Part shown: one piece after another, positions 34,301 through 44,497 of the stretch
How the letters are laid out: each line of letters starts with the position of its first letter
How positions within the stretch are numbered: position 1 is the first letter of the stretch
DNA from: Toxorhynchites rutilus septentrionalis
Lineage: Eukaryota > Arthropoda > Insecta > Diptera > Culicidae
DNA length: 64,000 bases
Reading direction: 5' to 3'
NCBI RefSeq assembly: GCF_029784135.1
Contig: NC_073746.1
Location: 8,279,380 to 8,343,379, forward strand
Position numbers and translations under genes: made by a program
Notes under the pieces: model-generated
Databases searched by the model: none
What the model saw: the letters and a program-made list of their open reading frames with translations, nothing else
Told to the model about the DNA's origin: nothing

Positions 34301-34914
34301 TGAATTTGCCACCGTACGAACATCGATTAGTGCACCCGTGGCCGAGTGGTTAGCGTCTCACGTTATCATGCCGGGTGTTCGGGTTCGATTCCCGTTCTGG
34401 CCGGGGGATTTTTCGTCAAAGAAATTTCCTTCGACTTGCACTGTGGTCATGCGTATTCAAGAGCTTGCCCCTCGGAATACATTCAAGGCGTGTTATTTGG
34501 CTTAAGAAATCTCGACCAAGTATTAATAAATGACGCTAGTTAATGCATACGTTGAGACGGCAAAAGTTCCACAAGGGAACGTTAACGCCATTCAAGAAGA
34601 AGAACGAACATCGATGTCAGTTGACCCTAACGCTGAAGCAAAGGCGGAAACGGGCTAAGGCAATATTCATCGCTCGACTTCTTGTCGCCGAAATTGATGC
34701 TCCAAACGTACTTGCGCCAATCGCCATCAACGTTCCTGGTTATACTCTCCGTCGCTCTGACTTCCTTCGCCTGCCGTTCAGACGTCGAGACTACTCCCTC
34801 CACGAACCAATACGTTCAATGATGGAATGCTTCAACGATGTTGCCCATTTGTTTGATTTTAATATCACGATTAACGAATTTAAGAGTAGAATTAAGCGTT
34901 TCGTGTTCAGCTAG
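31307..34914 (+). pseudogene. LINE ORF2: endonuclease and reverse transcriptase, decayed
   Basis: The endonuclease begins near 31817 and shows YYQNVRGLRTK, a LIETWLDD glutamate box, GGVLIAV, GAVYIPPD and a GDYNRP aspartate box. The frame shifts near 32480, 32755 and 32840. NPKSFWNFVKSKRKES follows, a TGA occurs at 33197-33199, then comes the reverse transcriptase: VHKKGS, QHGFFPGRS, YTDLKAAFDKVDH, GVPQGSN and YADD near 33800. Another frameshift lies near 34170. The C-terminal part (LVRPFLESASLIWDPY, then LVAEIDAPNVLAPI and IRSMMECFNDVAHLFDFNIT) ends at 34914 and is split by a SINE whose removal restores the frame. ORF2 nicks DNA and primes reverse transcription; this copy cannot. Confidence 0.88.
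34335..34539 (+). mobile_element. tRNA-derived SINE
   Basis: Internal pol III promoter boxes are clear: box A TGGCCGAGTGG at 34339-34349 and box B GGTTCGATTCC at 34382-34392. A unique body follows (GTCAAAGAAATTTCCTTCGA, AAGAGCTTGCCCCTCGG) and an A-rich end at ATTAATAAATGACGCTAG. TTAGTGCA (34327-34334) and TTAATGCA (34540-34547) look like an 8-bp target duplication with one change. Taking out the body plus one duplication removes 213 bp, exactly 71 codons, and rejoins the LINE frame. It is not a functional tRNA gene. Confidence 0.88.
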
Positions 34915-34985
34915 TTTCACTACACATTTGTTCATTGAGACATACTTGTCGGATGAAATATAATATTAATAAATAAATAAAAATA

Positions 34986-35210
34986 AATAATTACAAATGA
35001 CTACTATGAGAAAAGCTCTGCAACAATAGTTTCCTCATTATGTTCGATAAAAACTCGTGCCACGCTATGAAAAATGCCTCGAACGTTACGGCGATTATGT
35101 AGAAAAATAGAAAATAAAACGTAGATTTTGAAAATTACCTTGTTTTTTGTCCTAATTTTATTTTTCCGCGATTTCTGAGGCACTGAAGCTTATTTTTTGA
35201 ACGACTCTCG
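34986..35210 (+). mobile_element. 3' end of a mariner element, relic
   Basis: KLVPRYEKCLERYGDYVEK and a stop (about 35051-35109) resemble the C-terminus of mariner-type transposases. The block ends TTTTTTGAACGACTCTCG followed by TA, like a mariner terminal repeat. The rest of the element is missing. Confidence 0.45.
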
Positions 35211-35212
35211 TA

Positions 35213-38200
35213 TACTAGGGTGCCAATGAAAATGGTCACCTCTAATTTCAAAAAGTCGATAGTAGTTCGATATTATGTTCTGATTTGTAGTATTACTTGT
35301 TCAGGTGATAAATAATGTAATGTTTTTCGTGACATTATGCATATTGCACGAAAAATAGTGTTAACATCATACATTTCAGACGAAAAAAGAACAGATTTTT
35401 CATTAGAAAAAATATTCGTCTCGAAAATATCATGTTTTCATTATATCACGCGAATTTTTTTATGAATGTGATATAATCGAAGCGTTACTGTACTATTTAT
35501 ATAATAAATTTCCGGCATTCATAGAGTTTTCTTTGAAAAAACAGCAAAATTAAAGTCATATTTTGATGCAAAAATTGAAAAAAAACGGATTGAAATGAAA
35601 AAAAAATCGCATCTCTGAATTGATTCCGAATTTCCGACTACGACGGAAACAGATAAAAACCAATGTGACAATGTAGGTCCTGTTCATAGTGATGATTTCC
35701 ACTTATGTGGTGAAAATAGACCCACGAAGAACAAACAACGAAATCAAAAACTGAGAAAAAGGCACGAAGGCACGAGTTCTCCGAAACCGATTCCCTTATC
35801 AAGAAAATTGAATTTTCAATGGTTCTGTTTGCTCATACACTTATGATTGATCGAATTTAAACACACTCTGTGCATACGTTGTCGAGGCAAACTCGAGGGA
35901 ACTGTTTACCGGCACACAGAGCAAACACTCATCCGGAACAAGCATTCGGTTTCGCATTCGAAAAACCCCAAATGCCGTCACCACATCTTCCTCTTTTTCT
36001 CGCTTTCTCTCTCCTCATCTCGGACCAAAACATAGTTTACCTGGCGAAGAAGCGGGTGCTATAAATCAATTAAAAGTCTATAGCTTTTGCTATCAATTCT
36101 CTCGTCCGCTTCGGAGGAAAAAAGATGGCCCCCGTAGGGATGGAGATGGCATGTAGCTGGGTTTCTTCCGAAACCCATCGACAGGTTCAACATTTGCTTT
36201 GAATTTTTTCCAACTCCTTTCCGATTCCCATTCCAGCAGGAGGGAAGCCATACCCTTACACTCTGCTTTGCATATTGTTTTTGTGGGGGAGATACAATGT
36301 TTGTTTCCGTCGCTGATTGAAGGCTTGATTTGATTGTTCCAATCGAACGAACCGAAGAATGTAAGCCAGCTTTAGAACAGCTACAAAAGCATTTCGTTTG
36401 TTCCTCGTGACAACATTACACTTTTAGTTTTCACCGAACCGTCGTCTTCTTCCTCGGATGTAACATACAGCAGGTAATTATTAGCTCCGAATTGGTCGAA
36501 GGCTCCGAAATGACGAAGGTAAAAGGTTCAAAATGTGACCTTTCCCCGCTCAGTGCGGACGACAGGATGTTTACGAGTAGGTAAGCGGTTTAACCCAAAA
36601 TATTTTCGATCCTTACTTGGAAAGTTTTTCTGTGTGGACAATGGGCAATGGTTCGGGATTTGTGCGGTAAATATGTCTCGCACAATTGACGGTATTGAGG
36701 AATTTCTCACCCGAAACCGTTTTTTCGGCTCACATTCGGTTGACATCACTCATCGCCACCGTCAGGCCACACAGTTTCTACCCCCGTCAAAACATTCCCA
36801 GCGCTGAAACAAAACACCGCAGCATCATAATAAATTATTTCTTTTCTCAAGTGGTGCGCACCCATTTCGTTAATTTCTTTGGCCAGACTCGAGAGGTCTT
36901 GGGGACTTCGAGCTTCGACAAACATTATGTAATCGGATCATATTCCGACCGATGCCTTCACGCAGCGCGAGACTTGCAACAAATGTTCATTACCAACAAC
37001 CACTCCAGCTTTGATCCGCTGCTTCACAGCATTAGGGGTAAGGGAAAAACTTTATCGACCGTTTCCACTCTTTGGTCCGCTTTCAAGTGCTTCAAAAAAA
37101 AAACTTTTAAATAGTGCAACTAACCGCCGATGGAAGCGATTATTGTTTCCATCAACGCTTCATCATATGTTTATAATTTGATGCGGCGAGATGAGGTTCG
37201 AAGCGCGTCTTTCGCTCGCCCGAGCCTTGCCTGCAGCAAGTGATTGTTTTTCCATGTTGTATTTTGGGTTCTGGAGTTGGCGGGGTGGGAGCGAGTGGCG
37301 ACGTCCATCGAGTGTACGCGCATATATCGAAAGTGCCGTGTTTATGAGCTGTCGATTTATATTTTTCACCATTTGGAAGCTGCTGAGCTGTATGTGCGGT
37401 CGTTTGGTCGATAGGTCGGATGATCTGCAGCCCATTGTCGTGAGCGGAATAATGGGTGAAAGGTTTCCTGCTGACTGTTTTGCTTCGCGGTTGAACCAGA
37501 GTTTGTGTTAAGTGGGTGCAATTCGGTACACGGAATCGACAGGTTCGCGTGAAGGGAGAGTGAGATTATTTGTAATCGTTTCCTCAATTTTGATCAGTAG
37601 AATGATGTCTATTGCCCCCAAAGCTGAGATGAAAAATTAAGTTGTCAAAAACCTGTTGAAAAAGGAATGTGGAAGGACCATTTAGCACCTAAAGGTTCGA
37701 TTACTGCTATTTTCTTCTACTCATATATGGTCGGGGTTCTGCCAAAATGAATCAAGCACCATTTTTTTTTTTAAATTGAATTACTTACACCGTTGGATGC
37801 AGAAAATAATAATCTATCCACTGTAAAATGACCATGTCATTCGGATAATTTACAACAGCTCCGAAACAAAAATTCAGTGTAGCAGACTGTGAAAAACGAA
37901 ATTGCATTCAACCAAAGCGAACCATAAACCCACAATATGGCATCAAACGATAGTGATCGTTTTCCCCAAGAAGGCAGATCCGAATCTTCAACAGACTTTT
38001 GTGCTTCAGACAGCTCCTGAAATCAAATGTCGTCGGAATCTGGTAAGTAAGACAGCCTACGGGCTGCAATGAAGTGTAGAAGCGCTGATCTGCATTTTTC
38101 AAAATTCTGTTCAACCACAACGAACCAAGTGTAATGCATTCTTAAATCAACTTATTAACATATATTGAGATATTATTTTGTCATAAACAGCAAAAGTGAG

Positions 38201-38596
38201 TCAATAGCACTAGCAGGGACTTGGTTCGCTCTGGCTGCAAAGAAAACCAAGTTTTGCGTGTCTAGCTGAAACATAATTTAGTTTTTTTCGTATTTCTAAA
38301 GGTTCCGAATCCGAAATTGACGAAGATGTGTGCTTACAGCATGGATGGGAGTATTATGTTTGACATCCTGTTTGTAACACGTGAGCGATAAAATGATAGA
38401 TTTGGTTCGACACAGTCAATCAGTGGGTGCCCAAACTTCAAATTGAAATATCTCAAAATAATGTTTGGCAGAACCCTTGGTTCGCTTGGTTCGTTTTGGC
38501 AGAACCCCGACCATATGTCAAAACAACCACACCTTCCTTCTTCAATATTTTCTAGATATATTTGTTAGAAAATTGATTCAATTTTTTTAAACTTTT
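35213..38596. other. Spacer; short family D start, then no recognisable gene
   Basis: ACTAGGGTGCCAATGAAAAT at 35214-35233 begins a family D copy that is lost after about 60 bp. From 35270 to 38596 no element or gene was recognised. Open frames of up to 142 codons (36686-37114) lack motifs. GCAGAACCC/TTGGTTCG words recur between 37735 and 38510. Confidence 0.4.
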
Positions 38597-39306
38597 TGAC
38601 GTCGAACTATATCTTTTAGGAAGGGGCCAAATCAGAAAACAGGTCACGTTTTTATGAAATAAAGTTAACGTTAATAACTATTTTCACTGTGAACGAATTC
38701 TCATGAATTGCATATCAGTTGAATCGGAAATTCTCTAAGATTTGTTTGATATGCTGTACATTACAATTCGCTAATTTCTAAATGGTTTAAATCCAAGAAA
38801 ACTAGAAGAACTTCCTTTTTTACCATACATTTGTTCTGTCGATTTGTGTGCTAACCCTACCCGTACTTCGAATGTTTATAACTCGAACATTTCTTAACAG
38901 ATCGGAAGAATACTATTTCTACGCGTCTATCACAATTAATAGAATGTTATTTTTCATGAGATGAACAATTGAATAACTATGAAATATCAAGCGTTACCTA
39001 AACGCCCAAGCTGCCAGGTTTTGATTGGCCCGATTTACGGTTACCCCAACACAGACTTCAAAATCAATGTACCTGTGGAAATCCGCTTTGCAAATATACA
39101 TACAATTCGGGGGTACTTGTATTCCCACTGAGCTGTGTTTCCCTAACACGGACTTCTAAATCAATGTGCCTGGGGGAATCCGCTTTGTCAAAACATGTAA
39201 GTCGGGGGTATTTTTTCCCACTGAGCTGTGTTTCCCTAACACGGACTTCAAAATTAATGTGCCTGGGGGAATCCGCTGTGCAAATACATGCATGTCGGGA
39301 ATCTTT
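38597..39306 (+). repeat. Palindrome-bounded unit BC
   Basis: It starts at the degenerate palindrome TGACGTCGAACTATATC and runs to the perfect copy at 39307. Part B (AAACAGGTCACGTTTTTATG, AAAGTTAACGTTAATAACTA) matches 44240-44497 in reverse. Part C (about 39037-39300) is a tandem array of an 85-90 bp unit with AACACAGACTTCAAAATCAA, GGAATCCGCTTTG and GTCGGGGGTA. It is non-coding. Confidence 0.8.
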
Positions 39307-40355
39307 TGACGTAGGACTACGTCTTTCATTTCTATACCGGGGTGTAAAATCAAAATTCCGAAAACGAAAGCGTTACGCCGGAGACCGAGATTTTGAGCGT
39401 TAATAGCTCCTAAACAACTGAACGAAATGGTATGATAAACACTTCATTCGTAAGATAAAATGTCTACGCGTTCTATACTTGTTACTTTTTGATCCAAAAA
39501 CTTGTTTCAATAGTCTTAAAATTGCTTTCAAAACAGGCTATTCAAATCACCAATCGGTATATAAGCGAGCGCCGCTCGGAAATCCACTCAGTTCTAATTG
39601 AACAGCGATTGGAGCATGTTGTCGCTGTTGTGGTGAAGCTCTTCGTTTATCATGAAAGCGCGGATGAACGGTGTCACCAAGAGCCTGTTTGTGCACCTTA
39701 GGCCAGACATGAATCCATCAGGAGGAGAGTGATGCCACAAACGGTTCCCCGGGAAGATCTCGAAGCAGCCGCTACACACACACACACATACATACACGCG
39801 CGGAATTCTTTCCGTTTGGATGCCATTCAGCATCGAGAAAGATCCGGAAAATAATCTGCCAGTTCCTCTGGGAATTTAAAAATACATTCATGTGAAAGAG
39901 TTTATTTAAATGTTTTCTATCCATGTAACACTGTGACCAAATATGTTTCAATCAAGTGCTATTAACAGGTGGTTATCGAGTTAGCATAAACCACTGGTGG
40001 GCTTCCAGTATCGAGGAAAATGTGGAAATATCTAATCGTTACTGAAAATAATCTGAATTTAAAAATACATTCAGAGTTTATTTGAATGTTCTCTATCCAT
40101 GTAACACTGTGACCAAATACATTTGGTTTTGTGATTTTTCAATCAATCGCAATTAACAGGATAGCTTCTGAAAATTATTCTTCCCCATCAGTAGTATATT
40201 TCCGTATCCAATATTGGATGCATAAAACCTTGTACCTCCAACGTAACGCTCTCGTTTTCGAAGTCCCCTAAATATTCATTTATCCATTCATTCAGAATGG
40301 ATTCAGATTCAACTTCAAACAAAGGATCACTTAATCAACGATAGTCCTACGTCAC
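39307..40355 (+). repeat. Palindrome-bounded unit A, copy 2
   Basis: Bounded by TGACGTAGGACTACGTC (39307-39323) and GATAGTCCTACGTCAC (40340-40355). Colinear with 21369-22414 over its full 1.05 kb, in the same orientation. It directly follows unit BC, sharing one boundary motif. Confidence 0.88.
39551..39593 (+). promoter_or_regulatory. TATA/initiator core promoter in unit A, copy 2
   Basis: CCAATCGG leads into TATATAAG (39558-39565), and TCAGTT lies at 39588-39593, 32 bp between the TATA start and the initiator A. The spacing is identical to copy 1. Confidence 0.6.
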
Positions 40356-40560
40356 CATTGCGGTTATACCATAGAGATAACCCACTTTCTGTTTTTTGTA
40401 CTTTACTTTTGTACTCGCTTGCCGTTGTGCAGACTGGAATATGCTTCCCTAAAACGTACTTTTAGATTGAAGCCTGAGAAAATCGTCATTTCAGATACTA
40501 GAGGTGAATGAACTTTCGCGATTCGAGAACTACGTAAACATGAGATGTGCAATAATTTCA
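40356..40560 (+). repeat. Family C fragment
   Basis: TACTTTTGTACTCGCTTG, GAAAATCGTCATTTCAGATA and ACTTTCGCGATTCGAGAACT match 43705-43860 in the same order. The stretch begins with the conserved flank CATTGCGGTTATACCATAGA that follows the palindrome. Confidence 0.7.
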
Positions 40561-40709
40561 GAGGGAAATGTAAAATACAATGGTCGTTTGCCAATTCTTT
40601 ATTTTGGTAGTTCTAGGCATCATATCAAACATAAAAGGACGTTCATCAAATTTATTTGTAACGAAGAACATAATCTATTAAAAAAAATTCGATTCATTCT
40701 TAAATAATA

Positions 40710-41997
40710 AAGGGTGTGTCACATCAAATTGCATCACGGAAAAAACGCTGTAGAAATTTTTAGGAATTATATCTTCAGCTTTCGCTTATAATCAGATAAG
40801 AGTGTATAGATCACGTAGGCCATGCTTCCCTGTCAATTTTTCGTAAATTTGGAAAAATGTCGTCGAACGAAAAAGAGCATCGTGAATTAATCCTGTGCAC
40901 TCATTTCGAGAATCCGGAGTTGTCAAATCGGGACATCGGTAAGATGCTGGGAATCGTCCAATCAACGGTCAGCAGAGTACTAAAACGATACTTCGAGAAC
41001 CTAACCATCGACCGGAAAGTGAAGAACGGCAAAAATGGATGCTCCGTCAGTGAAAAAGATCACAAGCGCGTAGTTAAGCGGTTTAGACGTGATCCGAGAA
41101 GTTCGGTCCGGGATGTCGCCAATAAGCTGAATTTGTCAAGTTCATTCGTCCAGCGGACCAAGCAGCGGGAGGGCCTGCGTACATACAAGGTTCAGAAGGC
41201 TCCTAACCGCGACGAAAGGCAAAACATGGTGGGGAAGACGCGAGCCCGGAAGCTGTACACCGAAATGCTGACGAAGCCGCATTGCCTGGTAATGGACGAC
41301 GAAACCTACGTCAAAGCGGACTTTCGTCAGCTGCCGGGCCTGTTGTTCTTCTCCGCAGAGGACAAATTCCGAAGGAGATTCGCAAGCAAAAACTATCCAA
41401 GTTTGCCAAAAAGTACATGGTGTGGAAAGCGATCTGCTCTTGCGGAAAGCGGAGCGCCCCCTTCGTGATGACCGGCACGGTAAACGGGCAGGTTTACCTT
41501 AAGGAGTGCCTACAGAAGCGCTTACTACCACTATTGAAGCAGCACGAGGGCCCGACCATCTTCTGACCGGATCTCGCTTCGTGCCACTATTCAAAGGACG
41601 TGTTGGAGTGGTACGAAGCCAACGGGGTCACCTTCGTGCCAAAGGAAATGAACCCGCTCAACGCGCCGGAGCTTCGCCCAATAGAGAAATATTGGGCGAT
41701 TATGAAGCAGGCCCTCCGGAAGAACCCAAAAGTTGTCAAATCGGAGGTGGACTTCAAGAGAAAATGGATTTCTGTTCAAAAAAAAAACTACAACCTGACG
41801 TTGTACAGAACCTTATGGACGGGGTAAAGAGGAAGGTGCGAGCATACGGGCTTGGGCTCGAAGTATGAATAAAAAGAAAATGCCAAAAGTTGTTTAATAG
41901 TTTTTATTTTACTGTCTAAAATTTTCAAAAGGATCGGTCTACTGGGCGAATTTCTACAGCGTTTTTTCCGTGATGCAATTTGATGTGACACACTCTT
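40710..41997 (+). mobile_element. DD37E mariner-superfamily element, copy 2, full length
   Basis: A 1288-bp element between TA dinucleotides (40708-40709, 41998-41999). Terminal repeats of about 49 bp beginning AAGGGTGTGTCACATCAAAT are nearly identical, the right end differing by a C to T change in the outer CACCC. It contains a damaged transposase gene. Copy 1 at 2009-4393 is a close relative. Confidence 0.92.
40857..41868 (+). pseudogene. DD37E transposase with two frameshifts and a stop
   Basis: The frame opens at 40857 with MSSNEKEHRELILCTHF and covers two helix-turn-helix regions (KMLGIVQSTVSRVLKRYF; VANKLNLSSSFVQRTKQREG) and the first catalytic motif MDDETYVKADF near 41295. Relative to copy 1, seven bases are missing after GACAAATTC near 41369, which shifts the frame. 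A TGA at 41564-41566 replaces the tryptophan codon of the FWPD motif. An A-run change near 41778 shifts the end. The second aspartate and the glutamate in RPIEKYW are still readable, 37 residues apart. Three lesions make this copy inactive, though its ends could still be acted on by a related enzyme. Confidence 0.92.
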
Positions 41998-41999
41998 TA

Positions 42000-42194
42000 T
42001 TCGAAGTGATAAACAAGTGGATTGCATAAAATAATTGCGTAGTTCAACGTTAAAAATATGCGGTCGTGTCCTAGACACAACCCCCTACATTTTTTTCGAA
42101 ATAAATGGTGGAATTTCGAAACTTTGGAATACGGAATTCTACCATATCACATCGATTAGTAGAAAACATAGTCGAGGAGTTATAATATACATTT
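42000..42194. other. Short spacer with a palindrome-flank remnant
   Basis: GCGGTCGTGTCCTAGACACA (42061-42080) followed by ACCCCC resembles the flank that follows the CTACGTCA motif at 40341 and 47291, without the motif itself. Confidence 0.45.
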
Positions 42195-42606
42195 CAATGC
42201 CGAAGTAATATAATTCACCTTCACATGCCAAATTTGGTTCCACTTGCTTGCCTAGTTCACAAATTATGCAGAATTTTGTGTTTCATTTGTATGGCCTGAG
42301 AGAGGGGGAGGAGTGTCGTACCACAATAAAAACCATTTCTTGTCTCCTAGCACCTCTACATGCCAAATTTGGTTCCGTTTGCTTGCTTAGTTCTCGAGTT
42401 ATGCACAACTCTGTGTTTCATTTGTATGGCAGCCCACCCTTAGAGAGGAAGGAGGGGTCTCAAACTATCATAAAAACCTTCTCCGGTCCCAAAAACCCCT
42501 GCATACAAATTTTCACGCCGATCGGTTCAGTAGTTTCCAAGTCCATAAGAATCACACAGAAACACAGAAAGACAGACATCACTTCATTTTTATATATATG
42601 TATAGA
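42195..42606 (+). repeat. Family M, 3' portion
   Basis: Two to three tandem units (CATGCCAAATTTGGTTCCRYTTGC, GTATGGC) are followed by TCGGTTCAGTAGTTTCC, the degenerate CAGAAACACAGAAAGACAGA tract and TATATATATGTATAGATT. The fixed 5' end is absent. Confidence 0.8.
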
Positions 42607-43277
42607 TTGTCAGAGAAAATTTCATCCCCACAATGATTAATAGATTTAAAACGACTTGAGATTTTAGTTTTATTTTGGGCACTTCCTGGACAAACTGATT
42701 TTGGAACCATTTACAAAATAGTTGTCGATTCATCCAGGCATTAGGAGATTCGCGATAGCACACTGAAGGTATCGAACTTTTTGATCATTCATAGTTCTTC
42801 TATCTTCCAAATATCTTCAATGGCTGATTATGAGTATCAGAAATATTCAAACATGGCATGATCATTATCCGATTTTGTCAGTTTTGATTTCCGCAACGCA
42901 TTTTTTTACTGCAAATGAGTTAACGTTTTGACAAATAAACCAGATTCGTCGTAATTATATTCTTGATCAAGAGTCAAACCTAAATTTTCAGATCTTGAAA
43001 CTATCCATTGCCAGAAAATCGACCGAAAACTTTGCAATATTTAAAGTTTTTGAATACCGAACCTGTATTAGAACATGAAGGCAACACTGAACTTAAACGA
43101 CCCAGGTACCCCAAAATTAGGTGCAAACTTTTTGTCCAGCAAGTGAATATTCTTAGAAGAAATGATAATGTTATGTTCTCGTTATTTGAGAAACATGAAT
43201 ATAACCGTTTCTAGCTGACTGTCATACAACATTTGTTCATTGTTTTATTCTTATCTTCATATTTTTTCCTATTATTT
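42607..43277. other. AT-rich spacer
   Basis: No gene or repeat family recognised. Confidence 0.4.
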
Positions 43278-44497
43278 TGACGTGGGACTACGTTTAACCG
43301 GAGTATATGGGGATGAAATGAAAACCTAAACACAGAACATGCAGGAAAAAATGAAGGATTCCGAAAGCTTATAACTCGAACATTTCTTAATAGATCGGAA
43401 AGGTGTTTGCATCAATTGATAGGAAATATTTCTACGCGTCTATCACAATTAATAAAATGTTATTTTCCATTCAATAACTGTAAGATGTAAAGCGTTATCT
43501 AAGCGCCCTAACTGTCAAGATTTGATTGGACCGGTTTACGGTTTCCCGAACACAGACTTCAAAATCAATGTACCGGTGGGAATCCGCTTTGCAAATACAT
43601 GCAAGTCGGGGGTATTTTTGTTCCCACCGAAATATGTTTCCCTAAGATGAATTGCAAAACAAAGATTCCTGGGGGAATCCGCTTTGCAAATATGTGCAAG
43701 CTGCGAGTACTTTTGTACTCGCTTGTCTTTGTGCAGACCGGAATCTGTTTCCCCAAAACGTGTTACTAAACTGAGAAGCCTGGGAAAATCGTCATTTCAG
43801 ATACTAGAAGTGAATGGACTTTCGCGGTTTGAGAACTATGTAAACATGAGAGATGCAATAACAAAACAGTCGGGGGGAACAAAAATCCCCCCGACTTACA
43901 TGTTTTGACAAAGCGGATTCCCATAGGCACATTGATTCTGAAGTACGTGTTAGGGAAACACAGCTCGGTGGGAACAAAATACCCCCGACTTGTATATATA
44001 TTTGCAAAACGGATTTCCACAGGTACATCGATTTTGAAGTCTGTGTTGGGGAAACCGTAAATCGGGCCAATCAATACTTGGCGGTGACATTTTACAGTTA
44101 TTCAATTGTTTATATAATGAAAAATAACATTTAATTAATTATGATAGACGCGTAGAAATATTTCCTATCAATTGATATAAACATCTTTCCGATCTATTAA
44201 GAAATGTTCGAGTTATTAGCATTCGAAACACGAGTAGGGTTAGCACACAAATCGACGAAACAAGCGTATGAGAAAAAAGAAATTCTTCCAGTTTTCATGA
44301 ATTGAAACCGTTTAGAGATTAGCGAAATGTAATGTATAGCATATCAAAAAAATCTTAGAGAATGTCCGATTCGATTGGTATGCATTTCATGAGAATTCGT
44401 TCACAGTAAAAATAGTTATTAACGTTAACTTTATTTCATAAAAACGTGACCTGCTTTCTGATTTGGCACCCTTCCTGAAAGACGTAGTTCTACGTCA
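43278..44497. repeat. Inverted pair of palindrome-bounded units
   Basis: The stretch begins TGACGTGGGACTACGT (43278-43293) and ends GACGTAGTTCTACGTCA (44481-44497). The left half (types C' and C) and the right half (types C and B in reverse) face each other. Shared parts such as GAAATATTTCTACGCGTCTA at 43424 and its complement near 44146 form a long inverted repeat. At the junction is a hairpin, GTCGGGGGGA (43869-43878) with TCCCCCCGAC (43886-43895). Confidence 0.8.

Larger units (their letters stand above)
30698..34985 (+). mobile_element. Decayed LINE (Jockey/CR1 group) with ORF1, endonuclease and RT
   Basis: A gag-like fragment, an apurinic-type endonuclease and a reverse transcriptase follow in the order usual for non-LTR retrotransposons. 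The 3' end is an AATAAATAAATA-type run at about 34966-34990. It has several frameshifts, a nonsense codon and a SINE insertion. The 5' end abuts the 29161-30697 inverted-repeat element. Confidence 0.88.

Noticed and set aside
34331..34415. tRNA gene
   Set aside because: Boxes A and B are good, but the acceptor ends do not pair and a SINE body with target duplications follows. This is a SINE head.
36686..37114. 142-codon plus-strand frame
   Set aside because: No motif, overlapped by other frames of similar length, and no repeat or conserved context to support it.
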